Positions 46,501-56,729 of a stretch of DNA of 64,000 nucleotides are shown in pieces. The translations under genes and the position numbers were made by a program. A model generated the notes under the pieces. That model was given only the letters and a program-made list of their open reading frames with translations, did no database searches and was not told the origin of the DNA. Source of the DNA: Lomentospora prolificans (Eukaryota; Ascomycota; Sordariomycetes; Microascales; Microascaceae); assembly GCA_029532625.1 (NCBI GenBank), contig JARFXM010000005.1, positions 1,302,001-1,366,000 of the forward strand, read 5' to 3'. Numbering within the stretch: the first letter of the stretch is position 1; each line of letters begins with the position of its first letter.

Positions 46501-48656
46501 GATTCCAGCCCGGAAACTGTCGCGAGTCGAGGTATTCTCCTGCAGCTCCTTCGATTTTCCAACGGACTACTTGCTTGAGAAGGAACACGTGATGGCTCTT
46601 TGCGCTGACCTGGCGTAATGGTTTTTATCCCTCATCATGCCTGTTCTCCATGCTTGGACGAGATCGCCCATCCACAATGCGGAGTCCAGCGGTGCCCAGG
46701 GACGAGAAAGCTCATGCCTACAGATGGACAATCCTATTGATCCTCGCTATGCCTCTCAATATCCTCACTAGAGCCCATGTCTTCGGCTTGTCTCCCGCAT
46801 CTCCATCAAGCGGGCTCCCTCATCATTTGGGCGAAACTATTCGTTGTTTTCTGTTGGATCCTCACTCTCCCTCGCTGGCATCAAGCGATCCTTTCATCCC
46901 TCCCTACCCTGGTTCCTGGTCAGTGTGTCTTGGCGCCCCCTGGCTCATCCCACTACTGGTAAGCTCTCTCCACTGCCGCTGGCTGGTTACCCACTATTAC
47001 ACCTCCGACTCTCACTTGTGGGGGACAGCGAAAGCCCCTGACAAATGGCGGATTTGGTCCGATTTCTTCCACCTCGCGAATGCCAGCGCCTGACCCATGG
47101 TCGGCTACGATTCCCTTCTGGAAAGCAATGGCTGCAATGCACCCTTGAGAAAATGGCGGATGGTGGTAGCATCCTTGTCCTTGTTAGTTGACGAGAGATT
47201 CCAGATCGTAGGCCTTGCCTATTAGTGCAACCCCTTCATCAAACCCCACCCTCACCCTACCTCTACTTGTAGAGAGCTGGCACAATCTTCCATTGATAGG
47301 GTGGTTGTGACTTCCCAAGGAGAAGATTGCTTAGTTTGCTCCTTTAATTAGCCCTCAATGTCACAGCTAAATATTCTCGGCGCCCTCATGAAAATCCTCT
47401 CTAATCCCATACTGATTGCCTGTGTAGAAGGACAGTCTCGCTTTTAAGCCCATCAGTGAACTTGAGATTTTGATCTCGAAAGTTGACGACCGACTGTTAA
47501 ACGAAAGAGGGCTCTCAGCATCAAAGACCACCAGCACAATAACTGGCGTTCGGGCTCGGGCTGTTATGATTCGCGAGCTCCGCCTTTCGCTGGCCGTCGT
47601 GGTGTCCGCCACCGAGCTGGTCTCCGTCCCCCCGTCGATCCTCTGGTACCCGCCGCTGCTTGAACGGCCCACACGAACCCAGTTTTGGGTCCCCGCTTTG
47701 TCTGCTCCAGCTGGCTGTGCGTGCTGATTTTTATGCTTAGAGAGACCACCCATCGTCAACCTACACATTTGGTGCCTGGTTTTCCCTGCTCCTACTTCGT
47801 AAATCCAGCATGAACATAAATCCAGCATGAGCAGGGAGATAACCAGGAAAGTCGACTTTTTGTGTGACCTCGCATGCAGCCAACGTCTTCCCATCTCGTC
47901 ATGCTTGCGAAAGCAGAGGTTATCCACATGTAGCCAGCTTCATTTCCCTCCATACGCGTGCAAAATCCCAAATCCCTCGAGGCCCTGGCTGTTTCAGCAT
48001 TGATGAAGTTCCCCCCACACTAATGATCCTCGTGTGGCTTGTCCCTCACATTCAAGCCGCCTACCCCTGCCATTTACCACCTTGCCATCGAACGTGGTAG
48101 GCTAGCAGCGTTTGCCTACGGGTAGAAGCAGGGGGCTCCGAAGATCTGCTGCCCATGGCACGGCCGTTGGAATGACTTGGGATCAAGGCTCCGGTGGGGC
48201 CATGACCAAGGCGGAGGAGGAGATGATATCGCCCTACGCAAGGTGCAAACCTGGCGGTGATGGCCAGCGTCTACCGACAGGACATAAGATGATGCCAAGC
48301 TAAAAGGGATCTTTCATTATCGACCATGAAGTATAAAGACGACTAGACTCCTCTGATCATTGATGCTTTCCTCTCTCTCTTCTCCAGGCTCAACCGTAGC
48401 ACTCAGATCAAAGCGATTACACTCCTTCCAAGCTTTTCAAAGCAAGTTTCATTCTTTACTTCACGTTCTTTTACTCATTGACTGAGGTCATCTTCCATTC
48501 GTTGCAACAAGACAACAGCTCCGCCAGACGGCTTACACAAAATTTCATTTTACCGAAAAGCTCATCCCCGACTTTGACCTGAGCCCACTGCTTCTCGCAT
48601 CAACTCCCGCTACGGAAACGACCGATCTTCTTGTGATTCTATATAACATACACAAA
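43529..48656. other. 5-kb region without recognisable genes
   Basis: No frame matches a known family. The longest (minus 44785-45351, minus 47367-47927) look like chance frames. The stretch 44.4-46.3 kb is unusually rich in GCTGG/CCAGC words: 44401-44428, 45434-45452 and 46190-46250. The last few hundred bases before 48657 are CT-rich, as expected for the leader of the AA9 gene. Confidence 0.5.
44401..44428. repeat. (GGCT)n-type tetranucleotide cluster
   Basis: Several consecutive CTGG/GGCT units. Related clusters in both orientations lie at 45434-45452, 46190-46250 and 32961-32985. Confidence 0.7.
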
Positions 48657-49679
48657 ATGCCTTCCCTCAGCATCACTGCCGCCGCCGCCGCCCTCTTCGG
48701 CGCGGCCACGGTCGCGGCCCACGGTCACGTCACCCATGTCATCACCTCCGATGGTGTCGAGCACCAGGGCTGGGATCCCACATCCGGAATGGGCTATGGA
48801 AACAACTTCCCTGACGTTGTTGGTTGGACTACCACCGTTCAGGACAACGGCTTCATCTCAAAGGAGTCGCATGGCAACTTTGAGATGGCCTGCCACCGTG
48901 GTGCCACCCCCGCGGCCCTCTCCGTCACGGTCCAGGCCGGTGACGTTGTCACTCTCGCCTGGGATACCTGGCCGGTTTCCCACCACGGTCCTGTCTTGGA
49001 CTATCTCGCGGCTTGCGGCTCCGCCGGTTGCGCTTCGGCTGACAAGACCGAGCTCAGCTGGTTCAAGATCTCCGAGGTTGGCAACGTCACTCCTGGTACC
49101 GGCGATAACGGTGTCTGGGGTGCCGACCTCTTGATCAACAACGGTGTCAAGTGGCAGGTCCAGATCCCCGACTTCATCGTCCCCGGCGAGTATGTCCTCC
49201 GCCACGAGATCATTGCTCTCCACTCTCTCGGCGAACCCCAGCACTATCCCCAGTGTATCAACCTCGTGATCGAGGGTAACGGCAGCACCACTCCCGAGGG
49301 TGTCCTCGCCAACGCCCTCTACACCGACTACGAGGACTTCAACATCTACCAGCCCTTCGACAGCTACCCCATACCCGGTCCTGCCATGATCGAAGGTGCT
49401 TCTCCCATCCTTGACCAGGGCTCCGGCACTCCTGCTCCTGGCAACGACTCTGGAGAGGGCGGCAGCGGTAGCGACAACGGCTCCGCTCCCACTGAGCCCG
49501 CCCCCTCTGCCACTGCCACCCCCACTACTCCCGCCCCCGGCAACAACGCCGAGGAGGGCAGCGGCGATGAGGAGACCGCCATCCCCACCGTCCCCGAGGA
49601 GCCCGCTGAGACCTCTGCCCCCGCCACTCCTACCCGCAGGCCTTGCAGCCGCCGCCGCCGCCGCCGATCCCAGTACTAA
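48657..49679 (+). CDS. AA9 lytic polysaccharide monooxygenase
   Basis: Secreted copper enzyme that oxidatively cleaves cellulose or related glucans, using electrons from cellobiose dehydrogenase or small reductants. Single exon, 340 residues. Signal peptide 1-21 ends VAA, so mature residue 1 is His22 (HGHVTHV), the first histidine-brace ligand. The second ligand is the first His of PVSHHGPV (His109), and LRHEIIALHS and YPQCINLVIEG carry the family's active-site and disulfide signature. The catalytic domain ends near residue 245. The rest is a Ser/Thr/Pro/Gly-rich linker without CBM1, ending in an Arg-rich CSRRRRRRSQY. ATG 48657 is chosen because the eight upstream in-frame codons would spoil the signal peptide. 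Third positions are strongly G/C, and a long antisense frame results from this bias. Confidence 0.95.
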   Translation: MPSLSITAAAAALFGAATVAAHGHVTHVITSDGVEHQGWDPTSGMGYGNNFPDVVGWTTTVQDNGFISKESHGNFEMACHRGATPAALSVTVQAGDVVTLAWDTWPVSHHGPVLDYLAACGSAGCASADKTELSWFKISEVGNVTPGTGDNGVWGADLLINNGVKWQVQIPDFIVPGEYVLRHEIIALHSLGEPQHYPQCINLVIEGNGSTTPEGVLANALYTDYEDFNIYQPFDSYPIPGPAMIEGASPILDQGSGTPAPGNDSGEGGSGSDNGSAPTEPAPSATATPTTPAPGNNAEEGSGDEETAIPTVPEEPAETSAPATPTRRPCSRRRRRRSQY

Positions 49680-50643
49680 GCAGTTGACGCGGACGAGTAA
49701 GGGGGAGATGGTGCTATGAGACAATAGAGTGATGGGCGTAGGAGTTGCGAAAACTAGGGACTCCGCAGGCTGAATAGGAATAGGGTTTCTTTCCGAATTC
49801 AGCGTTCCTTGATACGGAACGAAATTTCGTCTCAGTGCTAGACCAGATATTAGGACGACGGCATTTTATCCTTCTCTTGTATTTATAGGATCCACAACTT
49901 TCAAAAATACACTTCTTTGTACATTCTCGATAATGTGCGTGTGGTTGTCCACGTCTCTCTTGGCCCACGATTGATAAACCCCCAGTAGTCAGAGCTTATG
50001 ATCGCACGACAAGCAGGAATCATGCCCCCGTGATTGCAGGATCGTAGTCACCAAGCCGGGCAACCCCATCTCTTCCTCCAACGTCGGGCGTGGTGGATGC
50101 CGTAGCATGGGGGCTCACCATGACCTTTCATACCCCCAGCAGTCACAGCATGAGATGATATGCAAGGTCCTAGCGATGCCAGCAGCTGGTGCCACTCGTG
50201 GAAAAGGGGATGTATTGGGCGATCAACGAAAATGTAATGCTGGGTGTGGGCGCCAACTGTTTCATCTGATGCCTTGGGAATTAATATCCACGAATCCCGT
50301 ATTTACCCACCAAAAATGGGGGAAAGAGGTGGATAGTTCTGGCAAACATATTGGCGCGGCTCATATGCACGGGATATATTCGATATTGAGGAGCAATGTA
50401 GAGTTCATTCCTCCGAAGGGGGCGCCAAACTCCACTTTCGAGTCTAGGGAAAGAAGCCTTTGATGCGTAGTTCGACGAAGTATTTAATAGAGAAGCTGAG
50501 GCCCGGTTAGCTGAGGCCGGTTCTTTGGGTTAGATCTCGGGGATTTGCGACTATTCAAGCCACATCTTGTCCAAGTGTGGTACGCTAGCGTCGGGACTTT
50601 ATATATATATATATATATGTATTTAAGAAAAAAAGGACGAAGA
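49680..50643. other. Intergenic region, AA9 3' side / pectinesterase promoter
   Basis: No gene seen. A TA-dinucleotide run at about 50600-50618 lies only 25 bases upstream of the pectinesterase ATG. Confidence 0.5.
50600..50618 (+). repeat. (TA)n microsatellite in pectinesterase 5' region
   Basis: Nine or so TA units directly upstream of the pectinesterase start codon. Too close to the ATG to be an ordinary TATA box unless the leader is extremely short. Confidence 0.7.
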
Positions 50644-51702
50644 ATGAAGCTCCTCACCGTTGCGAGCCTTATGGCTACCGCGCTTGCCGCGTCGCGGACA
50701 AGGGCGCCGTCTGGCTGTCTCGTCGTCCGCAAGGAAGGCGGCTCCGGCTTTTACTCGACCGTGCAGTCGGCCGTGGACGCTCTCTCCACGTCCGACACCG
50801 CAGCGCAGTGCATTTTCATCCAACCCGGCACATACACGGAGCAGGTCCTCGTCACGTCGCGCAAGGCCCCGCTAAGCATCTACGGACACACCGAGGACGA
50901 CACCTCGTATGGCTCCAACACCGTCACCCTTGTACACAGCGCCAGCCAGGCCAGCACGGGTGGCAGCAACGACGAGACGGCCACGCTGCGGGTCAAGGCG
51001 CCCAACTTCCGGCTGTATAACGTCAACGTGGAGAACAGCTACGGCAAGGGCAGCCAGGCCGTTGCTGTTAGCGCGTACGCGGATAGCGGATACTATGGTT
51101 GTTCCATGAAGGGGTTCCAGGATACTCTGTTGAGCAACGATGGCAAGCAGGTATACGCTAGGAGCTTGATCCAGGGCGCGACAGACTTTGTGTTTGGGCA
51201 GAGAGCACGAGCGTGGTTTGAGACCTGCGATATCAAGGTTGTCGAGAACTCGGTTGGATACATCACAGGTAGGAACATGTGCTCTATCGTTCAAAGCTGA
51301 TGAGTTCCGTTTGCTGATTCGTTTGTGATTATAGCCAATGGAAGGGATTCCGAGTCGAATGTTTCTTTTTACGTCTTCAACAGCTCAAGCATCGCGGCTG
51401 CGTCGGGGCATAACGTCGCCAACGGTGCCTACTATCTTGGACGCCCGTGGCGCGACCACGCCCGTGTGGTCTTCCAGCATACAAGCATGTCTTCCGTGAT
51501 CAACAGCGCCGGTTGGAGGGAATGGGGTAGCAGCGACCCCAAGACATGTTGTGTTCTTTTTGGGGAATATGGAAACACCGGTCCTGGGGCGTCAGGGCAA
51601 AGGGCTAGCTTCTCTACAAAGCTGAGCACGCCCATCCAGATCGCGGAGATTCTTGGGGACGGATTCGAAACGGCGGGTTTCTTTGACGCGGCGTATCTGT
51701 AG
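50644..51702 (+). CDS. Pectin methylesterase (CE8)
   Basis: Secreted carbohydrate esterase family 8 enzyme that removes methyl groups from homogalacturonan, opening it to pectinases. Exons 50644-51268 and 51335-51702, joined over a 66-base intron, give 330 residues. The signal peptide is short (MKLLTVASLMATALAAS). Family motifs: GTYTEQV, QAVAVSAY, the catalytic Asp in GFQDTLL, the second Asp in GATDFVFGQRA, and LGRPWRDHARVVF with the substrate-binding Arg. Right-handed beta-helix fold is expected. Start choice: the longer open frame upstream runs through the TA repeat and lacks a signal peptide, so the ATG at 50644 is preferred. Lies about 1 kb downstream of the AA9 gene in the same direction. 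Confidence 0.95.
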
Positions 51703-53013
51703 AGATTATAACCAAGGCTGGGCATTTTGCACGTGGGATGGCGGGTAGTTGCTCCCCCACACGTGGTGTTTTGTTTTGTCTGCTCCTATGGTAACCTCAC
51801 AGTGAATGGTTCGTAAATGGATATGGCGGGCTTCAGCCTCTTGTGAGCCATTGAGAAAAGCATTATGTCTTGCCCTGTGACGTCTGATTCAGCCAACCCT
51901 TCCTCCACGGGGTTGGTGTTGCTGCGGACGGGTACCGTGATCTTCCAGATGCCTCTTCCACAGAGCTAAGCAGCGATATGTAGACTCTCCTGGTGGGCTA
52001 TTGACCTTCTTCATCTTCCTTGGCCTCGAGCGGCCAATTCGGGATTCGACATCGAATGGAGGCGCACCAAGGGGGATCACCACCTCATGTCCAGATCCGA
52101 AAAAGGGTAGGAACAATCAACCAAATCTTAGTAAAAGATTGGGGATTTCCAAGCCTCGTTAGGTGAGCTGCCAGCAACTTGAGACGACGTTTTCGGGGCC
52201 TTGTCTGGTTAATCTCCCTCAGGAGAAGACCGCACCGGTAGACAGTCTCTCGCTATTTTTTATTTTTCGTGGTCTGCCTTGTGAGGGTCCCCCCTTCCAG
52301 CCTTTTCGATGAGACGAAACGCCTCCTCGGGTGTGCTGATCTGCATGTCTAGGGTGTAGAATGGCTGGAGGATGTTTACGAGGATCAATTGATTCATTCA
52401 CCGCAGGCCGTGCCCTTCGAACCCGGGTCTCTGGGGAAGGCGGATAAACCTGGTCAGGATAGACAGGAAGCTGCTCCTCGCCGGCCCTGGACCCGGGGAG
52501 GCAGGAACTACTCTCACACTACTGATGCCTACACAACGAATGGATCATTTTTATCGTATTTAGCTTGTTCCGTTGAAAACCCGTTGCCCTGCCCCAGGAA
52601 ATATCCTTGCCTTTTGATTGGAGGGCGAAACTAAGAAGGCTTGTCTATTTTCACAGTAGCTGTTTCAGGTTGGATGATTCCAACCACTCTGGCCGTCGGC
52701 TTACATCGTAAAACATGTTGGACCCGAGATTCCATGGCTGGGGCGAACATCGTACCAAGAGCCTTCATGCACCTGCAGGGGAGACCTGCTCGAGGCTGAC
52801 AAGAAAAAAAGAAAACAGCGTGCATTTCAGTGTTCCCAAGAGAGGCGCATAAGAGCGACGACTTGGGACGTTTGGACGATCCCGCAAGGGGGCTGCTTCA
52901 CCTGCGCGACAGATAAAAGTACCTAACTAATTCCCCCTTTAATCTTTGGAATAAATCTGTCTTTCTTCCATGATCCTTTCGAATCGAATGAAATTCAACG
53001 TCTAGAAGGAATA
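51703..53013. other. Intergenic region without recognisable gene
   Basis: Only short frames (at most 81 codons) with no family resemblance. Confidence 0.5.
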
Positions 53014-53766
53014 ATGGCGAGAATAACAATTGGTATCCAGCACGATGTTGGTGAGGAATCTCGGCCGACGATGCCGGCCGGTGAGGAAAGGCTTCCCACG
53101 AGAATAAGCGCAAGCAATATCCCAGTTCCAGTTCCTGGGATTAGCGCTACAATGAGCTCGGATACTTCTGGCCAGTCCAAGTCACCAACAAGACGGTCCT
53201 TCGTCCACTCTGAAATATCAACAACCTCTCAGATGTCGAGGCCGGGGCCAAATCTAGCGAGTCGTGCACCAGGCGAACCCAAAGGTCGCTCGGCAGCCAG
53301 TGGACCCAATCACGGGCTTCACCTTGAGAAGAGAACCGACTCAATGACAGCATCTTCCTATCATGATGATACCCCTGAGAACGAGTCTTCTCCAGACCGA
53401 CGGTCCTTGCGGAGAATAACCGCCCTAGAGACCAAGACCCGCGTCCTAGAGCGAGAGGCCGACTCTCTCCGCCTCAAGAACAAGATTCTTCAAACGTGCC
53501 TTGCGCATGAGGTACAAGCCCCATGGGGCCAAGTCTTCGAATCAAACCGGCCTTTCGCGGAAATGAGCCAAGACTCCTCCGAGAACCAGAGGCTTCTCGA
53601 ACAGAATGCCGCGTTGCTAGAACAAACAAAGAAGTTAGAGAGGCGCATCAAGGTTCTTTCTTTAGCCAACAGGGCTTTGATAGAGCAGAACAATGGATTG
53701 GTGGCCACTGTGAAAGAACAAAGGCATCTAGCCTTGCGCATGGTCAAGGACATGCAGCCTCAATAA
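53014..53766 (+). CDS. Uncharacterised coiled-coil protein
   Basis: Single-exon frame of 250 residues. The first 125 residues are Ser/Pro/Thr-rich and probably disordered. Residues about 128-160 (RRITALETKTRVLEREADSL onward) and 190-245 (NQRLLEQNAALLEQTKKLER onward) have strong heptad patterns, i.e. two coiled coils separated by a short break with EVQAPWGQVFES. No catalytic or DNA-binding motif is visible. It lies 178 bases upstream of the RBR ligase gene on the same strand, which may be coincidence. The family is unknown to me. Confidence 0.6.
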   Translation: MARITIGIQHDVGEESRPTMPAGEERLPTRISASNIPVPVPGISATMSSDTSGQSKSPTRRSFVHSEISTTSQMSRPGPNLASRAPGEPKGRSAASGPNHGLHLEKRTDSMTASSYHDDTPENESSPDRRSLRRITALETKTRVLEREADSLRLKNKILQTCLAHEVQAPWGQVFESNRPFAEMSQDSSENQRLLEQNAALLEQTKKLERRIKVLSLANRALIEQNNGLVATVKEQRHLALRMVKDMQPQ

Positions 53767-53944
53767 AGAGCTAAACGGATACAGCCATCATTATTGGCAA
53801 AGTTTAAAGGTAGATGGGGTCCGAGAGAGAGAGAGGTAAGGAGTGTTTATCCATATCCGACGGTTTTCGATAGACTCATCTGGTATAGACACCACATACA
53901 AAAAATAGCCAACGTCTATCGACTAAGTAGCCAGCACCTTGACG

Positions 53945-55435
53945 ATGCTCACATGCGAGAGCTGCCACATTCAGAAACAGCCTTCTACGGACGGTAACAA
54001 TGCGCCGGTGGAGAGTCGAAGGGCTGAAGTCAAGTTTGCGATGATGTTATGCTGTGCGAGAGCGCTCTGCAATGCTTGCCTACCATCCGCCATCACGGCT
54101 AAGCTGCAGGTAGCCATTTGGTACGATCTCGACAGATTAGACTGGATTCCATGTCCCATCCCGCAGTGTGAGAATGGGTTCATGAGCTTCACGGTGGAGG
54201 AGCTTCGAGATATTTATACAACACTAGGGTGTCCAAGCGCTAGTACCCACCTCAAGCTTTGTGAGCGGGCCTATGCCTTGCGAGAAAAGCTCAGAGAAGT
54301 CAACCCATCACCTTCTACTGAGGTATCATATACAACTGAAGAGTTTCATTGGAAAATGCACAAGTGGCGTTGCATGGACCACCCATTCTTCGACTTAAAC
54401 GGCAAAAAGGACATCGAGGTCGAGCCCCTGTCGATAATGTCAGAAGGCGACAGCATTCTTCGTATTCCGGTAATCATCTCTCTCTTCAAGCGTACCAGCA
54501 GATTCAAAACTTGCGTGATTTGCACGGAAGACCTTAGCAACATTGAAATTGCCTTTCGCAAGGCTTGGGACAAGTCCCGGAGCAAGTTTCGAGGGGACCT
54601 CGAGTGGATTGCGTATCCCTTCCCTACGGAACGGATGATTCCCGACTGCGCAAGTAGGCACGGAATCAACATTTGCCGACGGTGCCTAAGCAAACACATT
54701 ATATCTCGCCTCGAACTAGGCGGCGGAGAAGTCGAGAGCTTGTCATGCCCGGAGGAGGACTGCGAACACGTATACTCTCACGAAGAGATCAAGGCTCTAA
54801 CAAACCACGAGACATTTACGGAATACGAAAGGATTCGTCTTGTCGGCGCATTGTCTAAGGAACAAAACTTCCGCTGGTGTCTTCGTCCCGGTTGCAAGTC
54901 GGGCCAGATCTACGACGGGCTCTCAGTTCCGTGCGACATACTCGCGAACCTCGACGTACGCAGGAATCATGATAACGACGAGGCAGTCCGCGAACGGCTA
55001 GCTCGTGCTCTACCAGCAGACGTTGAAGATCCGAACCACATTATGTGTGACAGCTGCGGATTCGCAATGTGCTTTAAGCACCAAATTCCCTGGCACCGGG
55101 GCCGCACCTGCGCTCAATACGACGCCCAATCCCACACTGGGCCCGACAACGAAACGCAATCATGGCTCAAGCACAACACTAAACAATGTCCGGGCCCAGA
55201 ATGTGGCGTACCTGTCGAGAAGGGCGGTGGTTGCTTTCACATGAAGTGCGGGAACTGTGGGTTCGAGTTTTGTTGGGAATGTCTAGCGGACTGGAGTAAT
55301 ATCTGGACGAGGAGAGGATATGTTCTTGAGGGGCACGCTGTTGGATGTTTCTTTCGGGCTGAAGGAGCGCCGAGACCTTTTTTTATGGCTGGAGATAGTA
55401 TCGAGGAAGCAGTCATGATGCATCAGAGAAGATGA
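53945..55435 (+). CDS. RBR-type E3 ubiquitin ligase
   Basis: RING1-IBR-RING2 ligase, which takes ubiquitin from an E2 onto its own cysteine before transfer. Single exon, 496 residues from ATG 53945. RING1 spans about 190-273 (CVIC, then CRRCLSKH and CPEEDC). IBR spans about 312-389 (CLRPGC, CDSCGFAMCFKH, H384, C389). RING2 spans about 415-468 (CPGPECGVPVEKGGGC, then HMKCGNCGFEFCWEC). Cys430 in GGGC-F-H is the predicted catalytic thioester cysteine. An extra N-terminal cysteine cluster (CESCHIQ, CC, CNACL, CPIPQC; residues 4-75) looks like a separate zinc-binding module. Long inter-repeat spacers are typical of the expanded, rapidly evolving fungal RBR group. An additional upstream exon cannot be excluded because the frame before the ATG is short but open. 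Substrate unknown. Confidence 0.85.
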   Translation: MLTCESCHIQKQPSTDGNNAPVESRRAEVKFAMMLCCARALCNACLPSAITAKLQVAIWYDLDRLDWIPCPIPQCENGFMSFTVEELRDIYTTLGCPSASTHLKLCERAYALREKLREVNPSPSTEVSYTTEEFHWKMHKWRCMDHPFFDLNGKKDIEVEPLSIMSEGDSILRIPVIISLFKRTSRFKTCVICTEDLSNIEIAFRKAWDKSRSKFRGDLEWIAYPFPTERMIPDCASRHGINICRRCLSKHIISRLELGGGEVESLSCPEEDCEHVYSHEEIKALTNHETFTEYERIRLVGALSKEQNFRWCLRPGCKSGQIYDGLSVPCDILANLDVRRNHDNDEAVRERLARALPADVEDPNHIMCDSCGFAMCFKHQIPWHRGRTCAQYDAQSHTGPDNETQSWLKHNTKQCPGPECGVPVEKGGGCFHMKCGNCGFEFCWECLADWSNIWTRRGYVLEGHAVGCFFRAEGAPRPFFMAGDSIEEAVMMHQRR

Positions 55436-56729
55436 GGGATGAGGACATGAGCTTGGGACAAAGAACGTTGGGAGGAGTTGAGAGAGGCGACAACGGAGGA
55501 CCCAAATCTACCCACATTGCCAATTCGATGGCCTAATACTGAATACACAACATACTTCCAGCTATTAGTACGATGTGGATTTTTCGCCTGGATTCCTTGA
55601 TCTATTTTACCGACTCTTCCGTCTCATTCGAGGTCACCACCAAAGCCTCAATGTAGGACTTGGCCAGATTTAGAAGTTAATCAACTTCAAACGTCTTATC
55701 GGATTGATACCGATTTCTTACGGTCTGTTGGACCCCAGTCCTACTGGTAGGATTTATTATAGAAGTTTTCGGGGCACACGGAGGACTATTATCCCAATCA
55801 AGAGCGTAAGAGACCGAGGCTGTGGTCCTTAACGAGCGCGGTATCTCCAAGCCGAATCGTAGTATTAGAGGCAAGGCACGGAGAAGAGCGTGGGTGGCGG
55901 AGCCGAAGGGCCTTTTAATTAACGGACGAGATCTAATGTTGCATTGTTGCTAATAATGCTAATCCTGTCCAGGATTTCCCGATTTAGACACCACGCGTTT
56001 CACCTGGTCGCTTTCGACTCTGGTGATTGGAGAGTGTCCCTGGATTCTGCCGTACAACCCAAGAATAGAATAGAATAGAATGGTTGGACCGTCGTCGAGT
56101 TGGGGCCTCTTTCAACGACTTACACGATTCCTTAACCACGACGCTGTGTGTGAGTATTCTTCTAGGGCGTGGTTAAGGGAACCGAGACTGACTTTGACTA
56201 TTTGATCAGTCTGCCTAATTAATACTCTAGTGTAATCTCTGAGTGTTGTATATAGACGGAATATTGAAGGATTTCCCGGTTTGTTGGCTGAAAGATGCGG
56301 AGAGTCGGCTATAATCGTGATAGACGCGGGTCATCATTGACGCTTCTTATACGGATTAGTTCCGCTCTCATATAAGAGATGACTATGGCTTGGGGGGGAT
56401 CGATAAACTTAGATGCTGATTGTGCAATCTTGAGAACATCGTGAACTATCTTTGGCATCTGAGAGTTCTTGGCGCGAGCCTCTAGGATATCGTAGAGCAG
56501 AGGCCGACGAAAGCTCAAGTATGGAATCGAGACCGAGAACCGCCTATATAAACGCATCGGAAACCCTATTTCGAATCTCGTTTTCTCATCATCCTCATCC
56601 TCATCCTCACCAGCTGAATAACAATCCCAGAACACAGGAAAACGGGCCAAGTACATCCTCTTCCATACCATTCTTCGCATCAACTCCGCTTCGCAAGTCA
56701 TAAAAACATCCCCCAAACGCCCATTCGAA
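55436..56729. other. Intergenic region / promoter of small secreted protein gene
   Basis: No gene seen on the plus strand. A minus-strand frame (56309-56830) overlaps the start of the secreted-protein gene and is rejected. An (AGAAT)4 run lies at about 56062-56081. Confidence 0.5.
56062..56081 (+). repeat. (AGAAT)4 microsatellite
   Basis: Four consecutive AGAAT pentamers about 650 bases upstream of the secreted-protein gene. Confidence 0.8.

Noticed and set aside
47367..47927. 186-codon minus-strand frame with a hydrophobic segment
   Set aside because: Composition and lack of any domain suggest chance; not listed as a gene, though transcript data could change that.
48858..49724. 288-codon minus-strand open frame, Gly/Val/Asp-rich
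   Set aside because: Antisense shadow of the AA9 gene, same codon-bias effect.
52400..52440. TTCGAACCCGGG segment resembling a tRNA T-arm
   Set aside because: No matching acceptor, D- or anticodon stems could be drawn around it on either strand.
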